Assembly: GCA_000934455.1 (NCBI GenBank)
Contig: KN882229.1
Location: 247,280-311,279, forward strand
DNA from: Apostichopus parvimensis
Lineage: Eukaryota > Echinodermata > Holothuroidea > Aspidochirotida > Stichopodidae
Direction: 5' to 3'
Length of the DNA stretch: 64,000 bases
Shown here: positions 1-12,942 of the stretch, piece after piece
Layout of the letters: each line of letters begins with the position of its first letter
Numbering within the stretch: position 1 is the stretch's first letter
Position numbers and translations under genes: made by a program
Notes under the pieces: model-generated
What the model saw: only the letters and a program-made list of their open reading frames with translations
Databases searched by the model: none
Told to the model about the DNA's origin: nothing

Positions 1-127
1 TGTTAACTTTGTATTTGTGGTCTTCATTAGGACGATTAATTTTATGTTAACAATTTATGTTCTGTTTTGTTTATAACTTCGTAGTCACCAACGTCTGATT
101 TATATTTCACGCTTGTATTATCTTTAG

Positions 128-3100
128 ACACATTTGTGACTACATCAACATAGTAGATCCAGATGATGACAGGGAGCAAAACGATGAGGTGCTGAATGCT
201 GTCATTGAAGAAAGCTTGTTGGAAGTACAAGATACGAGGTGAGATGAAAACAACTGCAGCATATTATGCAGACCATATTACAATGTAATGTGTTAGTCGA
301 TTGTTTGCATTCATTTTTCTATAGAAACACTCGCAGCTGGCTCACATTTAATCCCCGTTGAACTGACATACCCTGGATATATTCATGACTATCGTATAGT
401 GAAGCCTTCGTTTTCGGCATATAAAACATATATTATATTTGCGACCAATGCGTTCGTAACTTACTATATGAATATTCATTACTTATCACCTATCTTTACC
501 AACAAAATGAAAATCATATTACTTCATGTTGGTCAAAGAATATGCAACTATGTTCAGTTTGGTGAAAAACAGAAACAATTGAAGCAGCAAATTGGACCCT
601 TTATCTATGTACTGGAGGGTAAACGCCACACAAACATTCTAACTGTGATCGGGAAGAGTGTGATTTATCCATGCATAAAGTATAACGATATGTATGTAGT
701 GAAAGATGGTACTGGTTCTATGGCTCCACTAAGTTAAACATTACTTGACCTCTGGGGGTGGGGCGGGGGAATGATGGCTGTAGCCTCCCCCACATGTAAA
801 TTCGGACGTCTTTACACCAATACTTTGGTGGTCATATTTTTTCCCTCAAAATCACACACACACTTCAAAATCATTAAAAAGTAACCAACGCTAAAAAAAA
901 AGAACAACACTATTTGCAATGACCGTGTAAAGACCGCTTGGTTGGACGAAGAATAACAAAATGTACTTCAGAATTACATAAGTTCTGAGCTTACTTCTTC
1001 AATCATTGCATTTATTTATTTAATTAAATAGCGACCAACCTTCCCTCGATGCGCGCCTTCAAGAATCGCTTGAAAATTTTCAGAAGGCAAAGATGGAAGC
1101 ACCTATCATTGTTGTCGTGCGGAGAAGGAAAATTTTTAGGTCAGAGATAGATGCTACCAAAAGTGGAGATTTTTCTTTCCTTAAAGAACCAAAGGTGGTT
1201 TTTTCAGGAGAAGAAGCGGACGACTTGGGTGGTCCAAAGAGGGAGTTTTTCAGGTAATTACAACAACAAAAACTTGTGTTCATCTTCAAAATTTCAGTAA
1301 CTTTCAGTGACTGAATATGAATCGTATCTCTCGCTTGAAATGTTTTATAATGTAAAGTGATCCGTTTTGCACACACATATATAAGGGCTACAAACGACTT
1401 GCATTTTGTTTTTGGATGCACTTCGTTCAGTTTAGATCAGAACATCAATGTGGAATATACTTCTCAGAGGGCGGAGATGAATTGAAAGTACACTACCTAC
1501 TCTTAAAGGAAGATAGGGTAGTTGTAATAAAAACAATTAACAATAAAACTGCCTCAGTTGACGACCCCAGTCTTATGAAAATTCAAATAAAAACCCCTAT
1601 TTTGTAACGAAATTTACTGGTGGAAATTGGTATTGCTGAGGCAGTTTTGATTGGAAATCTTTGCAGGATGCAAATTTATAGCAGATTTGGTGGGATACCG
1701 TACAAGAAGTTAAGCAAAATATATCCCTCATCTACCTATCCTCCTTTAAATGATATTCGTTCAATTTTGATCACTATGTTGAAGACGTATTACATAACCT
1801 GTCAATAGATTTAGCCGCCTTTTATTTTTATATTAATACAGTCTACTCATGCAGCATGTACCTGACATGGGCATCTTCGAGGGACTTCTCCAAAATTATA
1901 CTTGGCCCATTCGATTAATCATCTCAATAGGGGTTTATATCGAGTGGCTGGCCAATTTATCGCGTGGAGTTTGATGCACGGAGGACCAGGCTGTACAATA
2001 TTCCATCCTGTGGTTTACAACATGATGAGTAACGTGCAAGGAACATCAGAGGAAAAACTGGAAATCCGTGATGTCACAGATGAAGAAGCTGTGCAAAACC
2101 TGCAAATGGTTAGTCAAAACACAATACAATGATACAGGATCAGGTGTGATTATGACCTGGGCTCTTAGCAGTCGGCAAGTCAAATTTTATTGGATGGTGT
2201 TCAACCAATTTGAATATGTGATTACGTACCCGCATAGCGTGTATTGCTAACCAAAGCAGACCGTACACTAAGGTTGAATATATATTTGTTCCGATCGTTG
2301 AATATATAACGTTAACAGTGTGATCACTGTGTTGCTATGTAAGTTGTCGTCTCTACAAGTACTAATAACTGATGATTTTTTTTCGTTATGAAATGGATGT
2401 GTCACAACACCATGTACAACAAAGAAATGTAAGAATGTACGAGATTGTAAGAATTTTTTATTCAACGCCAATCCGCCATAGTGCTAACGACCTACATTAT
2501 ACGATATACAAAACTACATGTATCCTTTATTCTACGTATCCATGTTGTAATGATGATAAAAAGTTTTCCAAAATTGTGTATATTACCATTTTTGGAGTTG
2601 GCAGCCTAGTCAACAATTTAAAACTAAAAAGTTGAAAAGCAAGATATGACAATCTGTTGAGATAAAAATATAAGTAAAAAAATACTTAGAATTTGTTTTA
2701 ATTATTGTTGCATAGTTCTTGTTGTTTTTTTTGGGTGAAGTGGCTGGGCCATCCGACGAATGTTGTTATTCTGTATTTTAACTTTCTTTTGTATATTATA
2801 GATTAGTGACAGCACCACCCAGGAAAACCTGGACCGCGTCGTGGAAAACGTTGGCCAATGGGCAGCGGGCCGAGGATGCCCGGACATTTTCGGTGCAAAA
2901 GTGGCCGACAAAGATAACATTATTCAGCGCCTCTTGCAGCAGCACGTGTTTTATGGGTCACATTGTTGGTAAATATGAATAATGTAATGTTTTATTGCGT
3001 AATGAAATGCCCTCACGACCCACAAGTACCCTACGTCACAACCTTTGCTATTATATTCCAGTGCATTGTGCGAGGCTGCATTTCGGTACATCGTCGGTGC

Positions 3101-4696
3101 ATCAGGGTTTTGACCCAATTCTTTCTTGGGTGAGGTGGGGAGTGGGGGGAGGGTCGGTCTCGGTGAAGATATTCTGATTCCGAACTATATTATTCTGACT
3201 ACCTGCGTGTCAAATGGCGTAACATATACCGCCACCCCTGCCCCCCTGCCCCATAAACGAGACATGCCCATTTATATAATGATGATATCAGAACCAGGAC
3301 ATGATTATCATTATTTCTTTGATATTTTATTTAGATGTAAGGCTGCAAAAGACCAGTAGCAGGAAGGTTTGGGCAGCGTGGGAGGACTTTGGGACCTATA
3401 CAAGGCCCAAAGCATGCCTTACAAGAAACTTTTTGTGGCGGGAATATCCAGTCCCTTAACGTACATGGGGATGAAAAAACTGTTCAAAATTAACTGGGTC
3501 GATTATGCCGACCGCCGTGTGGAAAAGGAGGAGGAAGAAGACACGGTGTACTGTTGGGAACAGTTTCTACGACAATGTGAGAGTAAGTAAAACAGTTTTC
3601 ATAACCGTATAGGACCATATCTAAATTGCCGTAATATCTGATTATAGGACGAAATTACGATGGTTACCATGGGGGAAGGTTGTAAGAGAAGGGATGCGTT
3701 TCTTTTTCCTTAAGGGAGCTCAGATGTGAGATTGCGCTACATTTTGCAAAGTTTTTAACTAATTATATGTTGAAGACTTCGATAGTTTGACTGTTCTTAA
3801 TTTCCACAATTGCCTATGACAATTAGTGATCAATGTTTTGCAGCAAGGTAAACTTTTCATAGGAATTCGATCCAACTTATTCCGTTTATGCATGTTTGCT
3901 TAGTTTTAAGTATGCAGGTATGTTGTCCGAAGTTATTTTTGTTAAAATGGCGGAGGGGATGGCTGGGGAGGGGGGGGGGCGGGGTGGCGTTCGCTACTCC
4001 AAACTGATAACTCGAACCTATTTGTATTAAACAATGGTATTGGGGGGGGGGGGGGTGCAAATGTGAATGAACTGTGGAACAATTAACTTTGTGTCTTAAC
4101 TGTAACTGTAACTGTAACTTAAATGTCTGAACACAACTTTCCTAATTGACATTGAAAAGGTTTACAATTACATAAAGAATATTAAGTCTTCTCATCAAGT
4201 CTAACATGTCTCTGTTTCCGTCACCACGTGAGTTACTGCAATAGGCGGAATTGTCAACACGGTGCCGTGAGATAATTGTATTAATCAAAATTCTAGTAGC
4301 ATGACATTGTCCAGCCTGTTCGAAGCTCCTACTTTTAAGTGAGATTTCGGTTACATAGAAAGGCAAAGATGAAAATTAATCAGAAATTTGTTTTCATTTT
4401 CAACAGGGGGTGAATGTTCTATGGAAATTGGTGAGGACGGAGCAGCTGCCACCTCCGTCAGTGGGCTGAACCATGTATTGAGGTTTGTGTCAGGAGCCGA
4501 TGTGGTGCCACCGACTGGATTCCACAAACATTTAGAAAGAATTTTTTTTACACCCGTTGAAGGAAGGAGGAACTTCCCAACATCATCGACTTGTGGCCTG
4601 GAACTCCATTTACCCAGAGGAATATCTGACCTTGAGATTTTCCAGAGGGATATGATGGAGGCAGTTTTAGGTTCCCCTGGATTCGGGAAAATTTGA
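128..4696 (+). pseudogene. HECT-domain E3 ubiquitin ligase, G2E3-like, six exons, broken
   Basis: HECT ligases pass ubiquitin from a conserved cysteine to substrates. The exons I read are 128-238, 1032-1253, 1842-2108, 2802-2956, 3335-3582 and 4407-4696; splice phases agree except inside exon 3. The C-lobe is clear in the last exon: SGADVVPPTGF, then FPTSSTCGLELHLPRG with the catalytic Cys codon at 4592-4594, then a SPGFGK end and TGA. The N-lobe shows KVVFSGEEADDLGGPKREFF, YRVAGQFIAWSLMHGGPG and EEEEDTVYCWEQFL. Two defects are visible. Exon 3 changes frame between the IFEG segment and HLNRGLYRVAGQ (about 1880-1905), and its length is out of phase. Exon 5 has an in-frame TAG at 3357-3359, where related proteins read through DQF-EGL. 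The exon 4 donor (GTCACA) is weak, so its end is approximate. Upstream exons probably lie outside the window. Either this is a recent pseudogene or these are assembly errors; the family call is secure. Confidence 0.8.
239..1031 (+). other. Intron 1 of the HECT gene
   Basis: It is bounded by a GTGAGA donor and an ATAG acceptor. It holds a 112-codon open frame (399-737) with no recognisable motif, which I regard as chance. It also has a short G-rich stretch near 750-770 and an A-run near 893. No repeat or gene is recognised in it. Confidence 0.6.
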
Positions 4697-4719
4697 GTGT
4701 GCGGGGCTTAAAGTGAAAT

Positions 4720-4766
4720 GTTCACACACATACCCACACACAGATACAATTATATATATATATATA
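4720..4766. repeat. CA and TA microsatellite
   Basis: A short run of CACA-rich sequence passes into an uninterrupted TA repeat just downstream of the HECT stop codon. A second TA-rich run lies at 5029-5062, so the two frame the last exon of the possible minus-strand gene. Confidence 0.85.
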
Positions 4767-4801
4767 TCATTGAAAACAATGACACAAATTGTTGTTTCGT
4801 C

Positions 4802-6097
4802 TTATTGTGTAATATTGTGAATGAATTCTCGAACGACGTTGTAGTACGCGAGTTGGCCCTCCTCGCTATGTAGTTCAACATCTGTGACCTGGAACTCTTC
4901 CCTCAATCGGGTTTGCTGCTCTTCAGTAAGTTGGAGACCACCGGGACATTGACGGCATGGGCATGGTTGTTCTCATCTGGTTGAGCAGATATGTTGCCGT
5001 ATGTGTAAAGGTCAGCCTGCAGTAAGAAAAATATATATATATATTAATATATATATATATATAACGCTGGATCGACCTATTAGGTGAAATTATGAAAAAC
5101 CAGCCTGTTGGGGGAAATTTACCAAAAATGGGATAAAAGTGGCGTAAATGGAGATTTATCATTTACTTTTTCCGTAACAGTGATTGATAGGAGTTAACAT
5201 AGAAGGTAGTATGAACTATAAGACGATCAAACAAGAAATGGCGGATATAACTTTTCAGCGGTTCCTCCGATCGAATTTTTACTAGCACATCAACTCTTGG
5301 GGGAAAGCTCACATTTCCCCTCTTGGTAAAGTTGTATTTCTCCTATCGATATTGTTATATAGTTTTTTAAACATTTTTGATCGAAATTGCATCATATCCA
5401 TGCATGATCTTTAAACTTTTTACCGAAACCAGCGTTCAATCATAAACCAAAAAACAAATTTGTGTTACAATATGCAGCCATGTGTTACATGTGTTATTAC
5501 TGCACGATAAATATATTGTGAAACTGTGGTGTTATTACCACACGAAATGCATAGAGGCAGGTCGATAACCCCGACTACTCTACTAGGTGACATTGGTGTC
5601 CACCCTCTTGGAGATACATTAATAGTACACATCCCTTCACCTATAGCTGTCTCTATTAAATACAGTGTTTATTTCCCTTCCATTCTTCCCCAGGCTTCAC
5701 GTTATGTTGTTGATCTATTCGCATTTCAAAATTAGAAACGGTAGAAATTAGGCAAATGGTAGTAATGCTGCCTAATAAAGTAAGTCTTTAACTACTCGCT
5801 TTATATTTACCTGGATTAAGGGTGAAGTTGAAATATAAAGGACGTACTGATTAATCATGTTGTCTTTCGTGGGGGATATACCTCAGTGTTGCATATGCAG
5901 GGAGCAACTAGTTGTAGTAACTCCACGCAGGGTACATGCAAGGATCTGTTGTTTAGGTTTAAGTTGACACCACTGTCCCTTGGAGCGCACTGGGACATAG
6001 TTAATTTGGCAGCAGGAGAACCCCCATATAACTCCTCAGTAGGACAGTCGCTTCCAACGTCAGAAAGTTGAGATTGTATGGAAAAGCATATCGCCAT
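4802..6097 (-). CDS. Possible two-exon gene, unrecognised
   Basis: Exon A runs 6097 to 5882, opens with ATG and ends at a GTATAT donor in phase 0. It reads like protein (SPAAKLTMSQCAPRDSGVN). Exon B starts at 5016 after a good acceptor (TTTTCTTACTGCAG) in phase 0 and opens with ADLYTYGNISAQPDENNHAH; that frame stops at 4903-4905. The most protein-like stretch lies in another frame of the same exon (GGLQLTEEQQTRLREEF, then SEEGQLAYYNVVREFIHN) and ends at 4802-4804. This suggests a one-base slip near 4940-4960 or an unseen small intron. No family is recognised. It converges tail to tail with the HECT gene. The open frames are short, so this could be chance. Confidence 0.35.
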
Positions 6098-7690
6098 GTG
6101 AACTTGACTGTAAATCTCATTGCTTTTAGTTAACTCTCCTAAAACCCCATTAAACCTTTTTAACTGACATGCTATTCAATAGGCCATTACTCGGAAGATA
6201 TCACGTTATCAAAACTCCGATTCATAAGACGATGAATCATTATCCTCTTCACTGAATTCGGAGCATAACGCGATGTTAACGGTGTCACCTCATTTGTTGC
6301 AGATCTGAGTGTTAATGTTAAACAAGCTACATATATTGAACTAGTTATAACGGCTGTTGTGACCCATGGGGAAATTCCCTTATTGAACGGGCTAGGCTTC
6401 AGCGGGGAAACTCCTAAGTTGAACAATTTAAAACTTTTATATGAATGAAAAAGCACAGAGGGGAACTACCAAGTGTAGGGAAATTCACTTTCTGAAAGGA
6501 AGAAATCCAGGCCAGTTTTCTCAAGCTTGGTATGCACACGTTTTCAATGAGCTGGGGCACAGCTGGTGCTCACGGGGTGTGTACCCCATCCTAATATCGC
6601 TGTGTGATGCGATTTCTATTCCTCCCTGTACTCCTTTCTGTTCCAGTTGTAAAAGATTGGTACAACGAAAAAAGATCTATGCAGACTCGACATGGTAAAT
6701 GCCAACAAATAAAATTTATTTCTTTACAGCAGGAAATATTGATGAATACAGCTCTGAACTACAGTGGAAGTGGGTAAAAATGACCGATACAAAGTATGGA
6801 TGGTACCAATTAAAGTAACGAGGGTATGATAAAAGTATTGATAGTTTAAAAACAAGTATTGGTGGTATAATGAAACAATGGACAGAAAAGTGGCAACATA
6901 AATCTTACATGGCAAGGCAAGGTTCAAAAGGAGTGCAATTTTAATTGACTAAAACAGTGTGGACATAAGCATGCAAAATTGTCAACCTTCTTTTAGTTGT
7001 TTTTATCCAAGCTATAAAATCTCATATGCTGCTGGTTGACTCTCCACATTCAGTTAGTATATGCAACACCAAACCAGACAGTCAGAAAGTTGTTTACAAG
7101 TTTTAAAGCCTTTGAACTCTATTAACATTATTCACTTTTGGTCATCATTAACATCCGGTACTTCAATCACATTTGACCATCGTTAAAATCAGTAACCAAC
7201 TATCAACAAAGAGCAATTTTATATCACTACATTTTAAGTTCAACCAAATACAATGAGTTCTGGTACTATTTAAAAGCAAGTGCCACACACTCCCCACTTT
7301 GCACAGCTTCCTTTGGCTTTGGTATTCTGTAAAGAATACAAAGAAGTGGCAAGATCAGAAGGAACACATAAATTTCCCCACTCCAAAATAAATAACTGCA
7401 ATAAAATTATCTGCAATGATAGCAACTGCAGACCGACCATCTGCCTTCAGCATGTAACTACAAATTTCCACAGCCAGTTGCACTAGTACTATTTCCCGAT
7501 ATGTAATGTGTAAACATTAGAGCAAAGAAAGAGGCATGCCGTGTTAAATACATGGGCTTGAACATTCTGGTTAAAGTTCTATGACCGTTTAAAACTTAAA
7601 ACTAGAATAAACTTCAAACTAGAAAACAAAACCTGCTAGAAGCAAAAGTCAACCCAAAACATTTAACCTTGTATGCTATATATGTACTAC
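6098..7690. other. No gene recognised
   Basis: The sequence is AT-rich with only short open frames (for example 6441-6698 plus) that lack motifs or convincing splice partners. I see no clear terminal repeats or tandem arrays before the satellite-like array that begins near 7.69 kb. Confidence 0.5.
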
Positions 7691-9790
7691 TTTATGATGA
7701 CTCAAGGGAGAACCATGTCAATGATTTCGTAGCAAAAAGGAAATAATTCCCCAATACACACACAGGACTCCTGAGCACCACCTCTCCCTTGTAGCACCAC
7801 AAACGCTACTGTCTACCCACACAGTGCATCTATCATCATCAACTCTCTTCAAATCTCCCCTTGATAACTTAATGTCTTTACAAAAAAAGAGGAAATGATT
7901 CCACCATTGTTATATAAAAACAAAACTCCAGTGACAAATGTTCAACCTTTTTGAACCCCACCACATCAATAGCAACACAAATATTGTGATTTATCTAATC
8001 AGCCGATTCATCCCCATAATTCCATGCATGCTAGTCTATCATGCATACTGTACATGATATTTAACTGAAATTAATATGTCAACAAAAAAGGAGAAATATA
8101 TCAATGATTTTTAATACCAAAAGGGGAAATATATGTACACACAGCTCTATTGACAATCATTACTCCTTGCTGAACCTAACCATTCCCCTTAGCACCACAA
8201 GTGCTAATGTGCACACCATAGCTCAACCATCTTCATCACCCCATCATCCTCTCCTTTACAGTTTGTCAATTAATAACAATAGATCAATGCTTTTGTACCA
8301 AAAAGGGGAAATTTATCCACATGATATTTACACACACACAACTACAATCATTAATGTTAAAACTTGTTGCACAACTCCATTGACAACCATTACTCCTTGC
8401 TGAACCCTGACCCTTCCCCTTAGCACAAGTGCTGCTTTGTAGCCACTTAGTCATTTTCATCATTTATGTACCTTCTCATTGGTAGCCTGTACATCAAACA
8501 TGATCACAGCAACTAATGTGTTGACTCAAAGGAAAAATATGACATTGACTTTGCATGTATCAAAAGGAGAAATTATTTCCAAATTTAAATATACACACAT
8601 GACTTCATTGACAACTTCTACTAATTGCTGAACCCCACTTATCTCTTGTAGTACCATAAATGCAACTGTGTACCCATACGGTTCATTCATCCTCATCACC
8701 ACTGCATCCTCTATGTGATAGCTTGTGTATCATACATGATAACTACAGGTTATTTTGACAAAATAGGAGAAAAATGTCAACTAAATTATTACCCATGTCT
8801 GTATATATATACATGACTCCATTGGCAACCATTAATCCTTACTACACCAACCCTCGTTTGCAGCAACACAAATGCTTGCACCTTCTCCATGGGGTCTTGC
8901 CTATCATACATGACCACTGCTGCATTAAACCATGTTGCACCCCACCTCTCCTTGTAGAACCACAAATGCAACACTTTTCCCACTCAGCTCATTCATTACC
9001 ATCACTCCATGCATCCTCTCCTTTTTAGCCTGTCTATCATACATGACAAATGCAACTGTGTTGACTCAAGGGAGAAATATGGCAATGATTTTGTACCACA
9101 GGGAAAATCATTCCCTAATTTATACTGTACATACTGTACACACCTGACTCCATTACTATAGATTGTGTTGACTCAAAAGTGTATCAATAACTTTGTAGAA
9201 AAAAGGTAAATTTAGTCAGGTTTTGCATGATTATTCACTTAACAATAACTTCACAGTTATGTCAAAATTTGTGTTAAAATTTTGTAGCAAAAAGATAAAA
9301 TAGGCTGAAGTTAAGCCCTGACTGTAGTTTGTTTAAACACCAATTCCAAAATTAGTTTCATAGGGCTGTGTTTCATGTACTGTAGGTTTATCTGACACTA
9401 TCATACATCTTAACAGTTGGTCCATTCAGCTTGCCTAACTTTTGCAAGTCTTTTAATTTTCCTCGACTCATTCATTACTTTTGCATGAACAGTCCTCCTG
9501 TCATGTTTTATCTCTGGATGGCTGATTAGGATTTCTTGTACTTCCTTACGACCTAAAGAAACAAAGAAATTTAAATTATTTAAATGAAATGAATTATTTG
9601 CACTGTTTAATTATCTTATTTTCCAAACAATTATTAAACACCTCAACAAATGCTGGTCCTGTACTATTGACAACTATGTTTTAATGCACCCACCCCTCAT
9701 CTGTACTACAACAAATGCTATAGCTTGTCCATCATGTATGATACATCAAAATATACTTAGGGGAGAAATTATATTATATAAACACAAATG
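7690..9790. repeat. Degenerate satellite-like array, block 1
   Basis: Diverged copies of one unit recur. Each contains CATGACTCCATTGACAACC, then a Thr/Pro-type CACC-rich stretch, then GTTGACTCAAAGGAGAAATAT, then CAATGATTTTGTACCAAAAG followed by GGGAAAT. The last landmark falls near 7718, 7874, 8100, 8283, 8540, 8775 and 9081, giving spacings of about 160-310 bases. More decayed copies lie near 9190, 9275 and 9750. Open frames inside the block are Pro/His/Ser/Thr-rich by-products of this repeat. The block lies 3' of the SANT-like gene and overlaps its last exon region. All copies point the same way. Confidence 0.75.
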
Positions 9791-12700
9791 TCAATTGATG
9801 CCCATTGCTCTAAATAACTGATTTTGCATGCATATATTGTACACTTAGAAGTATGCTTATCTTAAATGCAATTAATCAACGTCTGTCAATATAGTCCTAA
9901 TGCTATAGGAACAAAATCATCTTGAATTAAAAAAATCATTTAATAATGAACAGGAATGCAAAGGTCAATGGATTGTGAATAGATTTTTTGGTATTACTTT
10001 GTGAAATGACCAACAGTTTAGAAAATAAAAATAGTGTGTCAAGTCTAGAATGTGATTGCATGCTACCTTTCAGCACTGAAAGAGATGATTTTGTGTTTTC
10101 AACTGTTATCAATATGTTTGTGTTTATAATCAAATGCGTAATTGTACTTTATTGTGAAAAATCTCACCTGGCAAATGTTTCATAGCTTCTCCTTTGTAGT
10201 AACTGCTGAAATAGCTCTTTACCAGAGCCGTGTCTTTGTTTTTATCCCATCTGGAATATTTCCGACCTGTGACAAAATTAGAATAGGATGAGTGTTTATA
10301 CATAAACCATTTCATCGACATGTTATTATAACACCCACACACATCAAGGTATGGTAAGAATAAAATATGACAATTGCGCACTAATGTGATTGAAACAAAC
10401 TCTCCACACTGATACTTTTAGCAGGCATTGTGATCATTCACTGTACCCCTCTAAACTAGTTCTTGGACTGCTGTCTTTCAATCAACATTATGACACTTTC
10501 ATTCCATAACTGACAAAAAAGTCTAACGTTTATTTTGTACAGCCTACCAGGCTACAGTAAACGCAATCATCCCCTTTGAAAATTTCACATTCAAAGGAAT
10601 TCTGGCAGTATATCAAAGAAGCACACATGCTTTCGAACAACTTGTTGCGACCTGCAGCCAATCAAATCAAAAGTATATCTGGGTGACTATCTGATAATAA
10701 AATCAAACCATAGTTTAACCTGTAGTTAGCACTAAATATTGCTGTCCCAACAAGCTGCATTATCAAGGACAAAACAATTTCAGATAATATACAGGAGTTG
10801 AGCTATAACTGCAAGAAATATTTCCTATAAACACCAGAAAAGTTTGAAGACATTATGCCCACAATGAAATTGTTGATCTTCGCTTTAGGTTACAGATGTG
10901 CAAAGTGCTGATTTAGTGACAAATGTGGTAGCTTGCATTTAAAATCAAGTGACAGTATAAAAACAGAACGTAACTAAAGCACTTGTTAAATTGATCACAA
11001 ATGATACCAAATATTCTTCTTCCTTATCTTTGCAATAAAATAACAGTGATTCTGAACATGGGTAATAAACGTTCTGGTATTTCATTCATCCTTTTGCTCT
11101 GGCTCTCATAAAATGTTGTTTGACTACCTCAACCCTGTAGCGAAAAGCCTGATGGGCTTTATTAAAATTGTAGAGCACTATGATGTAAAGATACACATTG
11201 AAACAATCTAGAACACTGACCTTCACATGTATCAGTGCTAACACCTGAGTCATCTGTAGGAGAGGCTTCTGTGGAAGAGAGAGTATAGTGTTTTAAGGCA
11301 ACTAAAATAATTTAGTAGTTAACTTGTACTGTAGAAAAGGGTAAACCAATCGTATTTCATGAAACTTTGCAAGATAATGATGGAATTGAGGGGTTCATGC
11401 ACCATGCAACAATGGCAGCTAAAGAACCTGTTAAAGACAAGAGTAAATACATCATGCATGAAGAAGAAAATACAGAAATTTATCACCACTTCTAAGATAA
11501 GTTGCCTCTTGTGCATCTTCAGCCTCAGATGGAGAATGGCCTGAGCATTAAGAGCAAAGGAATTGAAATCATTTACCACTTGATCAACAATTCTAATTTA
11601 CGACGGTAAAAGATCACCTTCAAATGTTTCATATAATGTATTAAAAGCTGCTTAAGTAGAACATACTTTTTCAGAGCCTGTGCATACCTGAGTAACATGA
11701 TCTTTGCAAAAAGGCTTATGTGTAATGCTTGTTGCACCCCACCCCTGCAAAACCAAAATGATGCTCAGCTCCTTGCAACCTCTCCTTCATGATCATTTGT
11801 ACATCACTGCAACTAATTTGTTGACTCAAAGGTGAACTGAAGTATGTGTTGTACAAAAGGGGAAATGATACTCCAATATATACACACTTGACTCCATTTG
11901 ACATTAATTAATCCTTGTTGCACCCCATCCATCCCCTTAAATGCAACTGTGTACACCCTCAGGTAATTCATCAGCATCACCCCTTTCCCCCTCCCCTTAA
12001 TAGCTTTTCCATCAGATGTTTTATCAGTGCAACCATATCCACTAAAAGGAGAAATATATCAATGATTTTGTACCAAAGGGGGAACCAGTCCCTAATTTTG
12101 CATATATATACACACATGAAATTATTCCCTAATTTAATCTACACACATAACTACATTGACAAAGAATAATCATATTTGCCCCATATCACACCATTGCAGC
12201 TCCACAAATGCCTGTTTACTCACACAGCTCATATGTCATCATCACCCCTACATCCCCTCCTTGGTAGATCGTCTATCTACATTATCACTGCAGGTTATTC
12301 TGATTCAAAGGAGAAATATATCAATGATTTTGTGCCAAAAGGGGAAATCAGTCCCAATTTGGTGTAAACACACATGACTTCATTGATCCCACCCCCCGCC
12401 CCACATAGAACTACCGCCCCACATAGAACTACCACTGTAACTGGTAAACCATGAAGGTCATTCATTGTCATCACCCCTTGAACCCTCTCTGTAGCAGCTT
12501 TGTTTATCATACTTGACCATGCAATGCAACTGATATGTAGGCCAAGCTATGCCAAAAGAGTAGTCAGAGACTACATGATTAATTTTTTTTAAAGCTATTT
12601 CATGGAAAAAGTAGAAACAAATTTAATACAATTATTGATGGCCTTAGTACGCAGTTAAGGAGTTGCTAGACCAAACAGAAACAAACTTGTTACGTTTTAA

Positions 12701-12942
12701 GCAGCTGAATATGTATTAATTGATATATTTTTTTTAACAATTTTTTATTTTTTTTCAGAATATTGCGATATCGTGATAATCAGTATTCCATATCGCGATA
12801 TGAGTGTTTGGCGACCGTATATGGATATATTGCTCCACCCTACAGTGAATGATTACTCACATAATCATAGTTTCAAATGAATGTAAAATTTTGTGATACT
12901 AACTTTCACTGGAGCAGCTTGCGGTATCTCCTTCAGTTACAT
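9410..12942 (-). CDS. Multi-exon gene with SANT/Myb-like C-terminus
   Basis: Five minus-strand exons join with consistent phases: 12942-12904, 11540-11487, 11268-11221, 10266-10168 and 9552-9410 (TAA at 9410-9412). Acceptors include a strong TTTCTTTGTTTCTTTAG before the last exon. Donors are GTTAGT, GTGATA, GTCAGT and GTGAGA. The first three exons encode an acidic Ser/Thr/Glu-rich linker (SPSEAEDAQEAT, SPTDDSGVSTDT). The last two encode KYSRWDKNKDTALVKSYF, then a basic segment HPEIKHDRRTVHAKVMNESR, and end EWTNC. A tryptophan-based helix followed by a second helix ending in R-T-V-x-x-K-V-x-N resembles the SANT/Myb-like C-terminal domain of many uncharacterised invertebrate proteins; that likeness is inference. 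A nuclear DNA- or histone-binding role would fit but is not shown. The N-terminal exons are missing or unresolved; one candidate lies at 14371-14606. Confidence 0.65.
11705..12540. repeat. Degenerate satellite-like array, block 2
   Basis: The same unit as in the 7.7-9.8 kb block resumes in the same orientation, with the ACCAAAAGGGGAAAT landmark near 11850, 12075 and 12335 (spacing about 220-260). It lies within one intron of the minus-strand SANT-like gene (between exons 11487-11540 and 12904-12942). The two blocks are separated by about 1.9 kb of exon-bearing sequence that lacks the repeat. Confidence 0.75.

Noticed and set aside
399-737. 112-codon plus-strand open frame
   Set aside because: It lies wholly within the first HECT intron, has no motif and an AT-driven composition; chance is enough.
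8104-9147. Pro/His/Ser-rich open frames
   Set aside because: They are by-products of the CACC-rich satellite-like repeat; each copy gives a similar frame.
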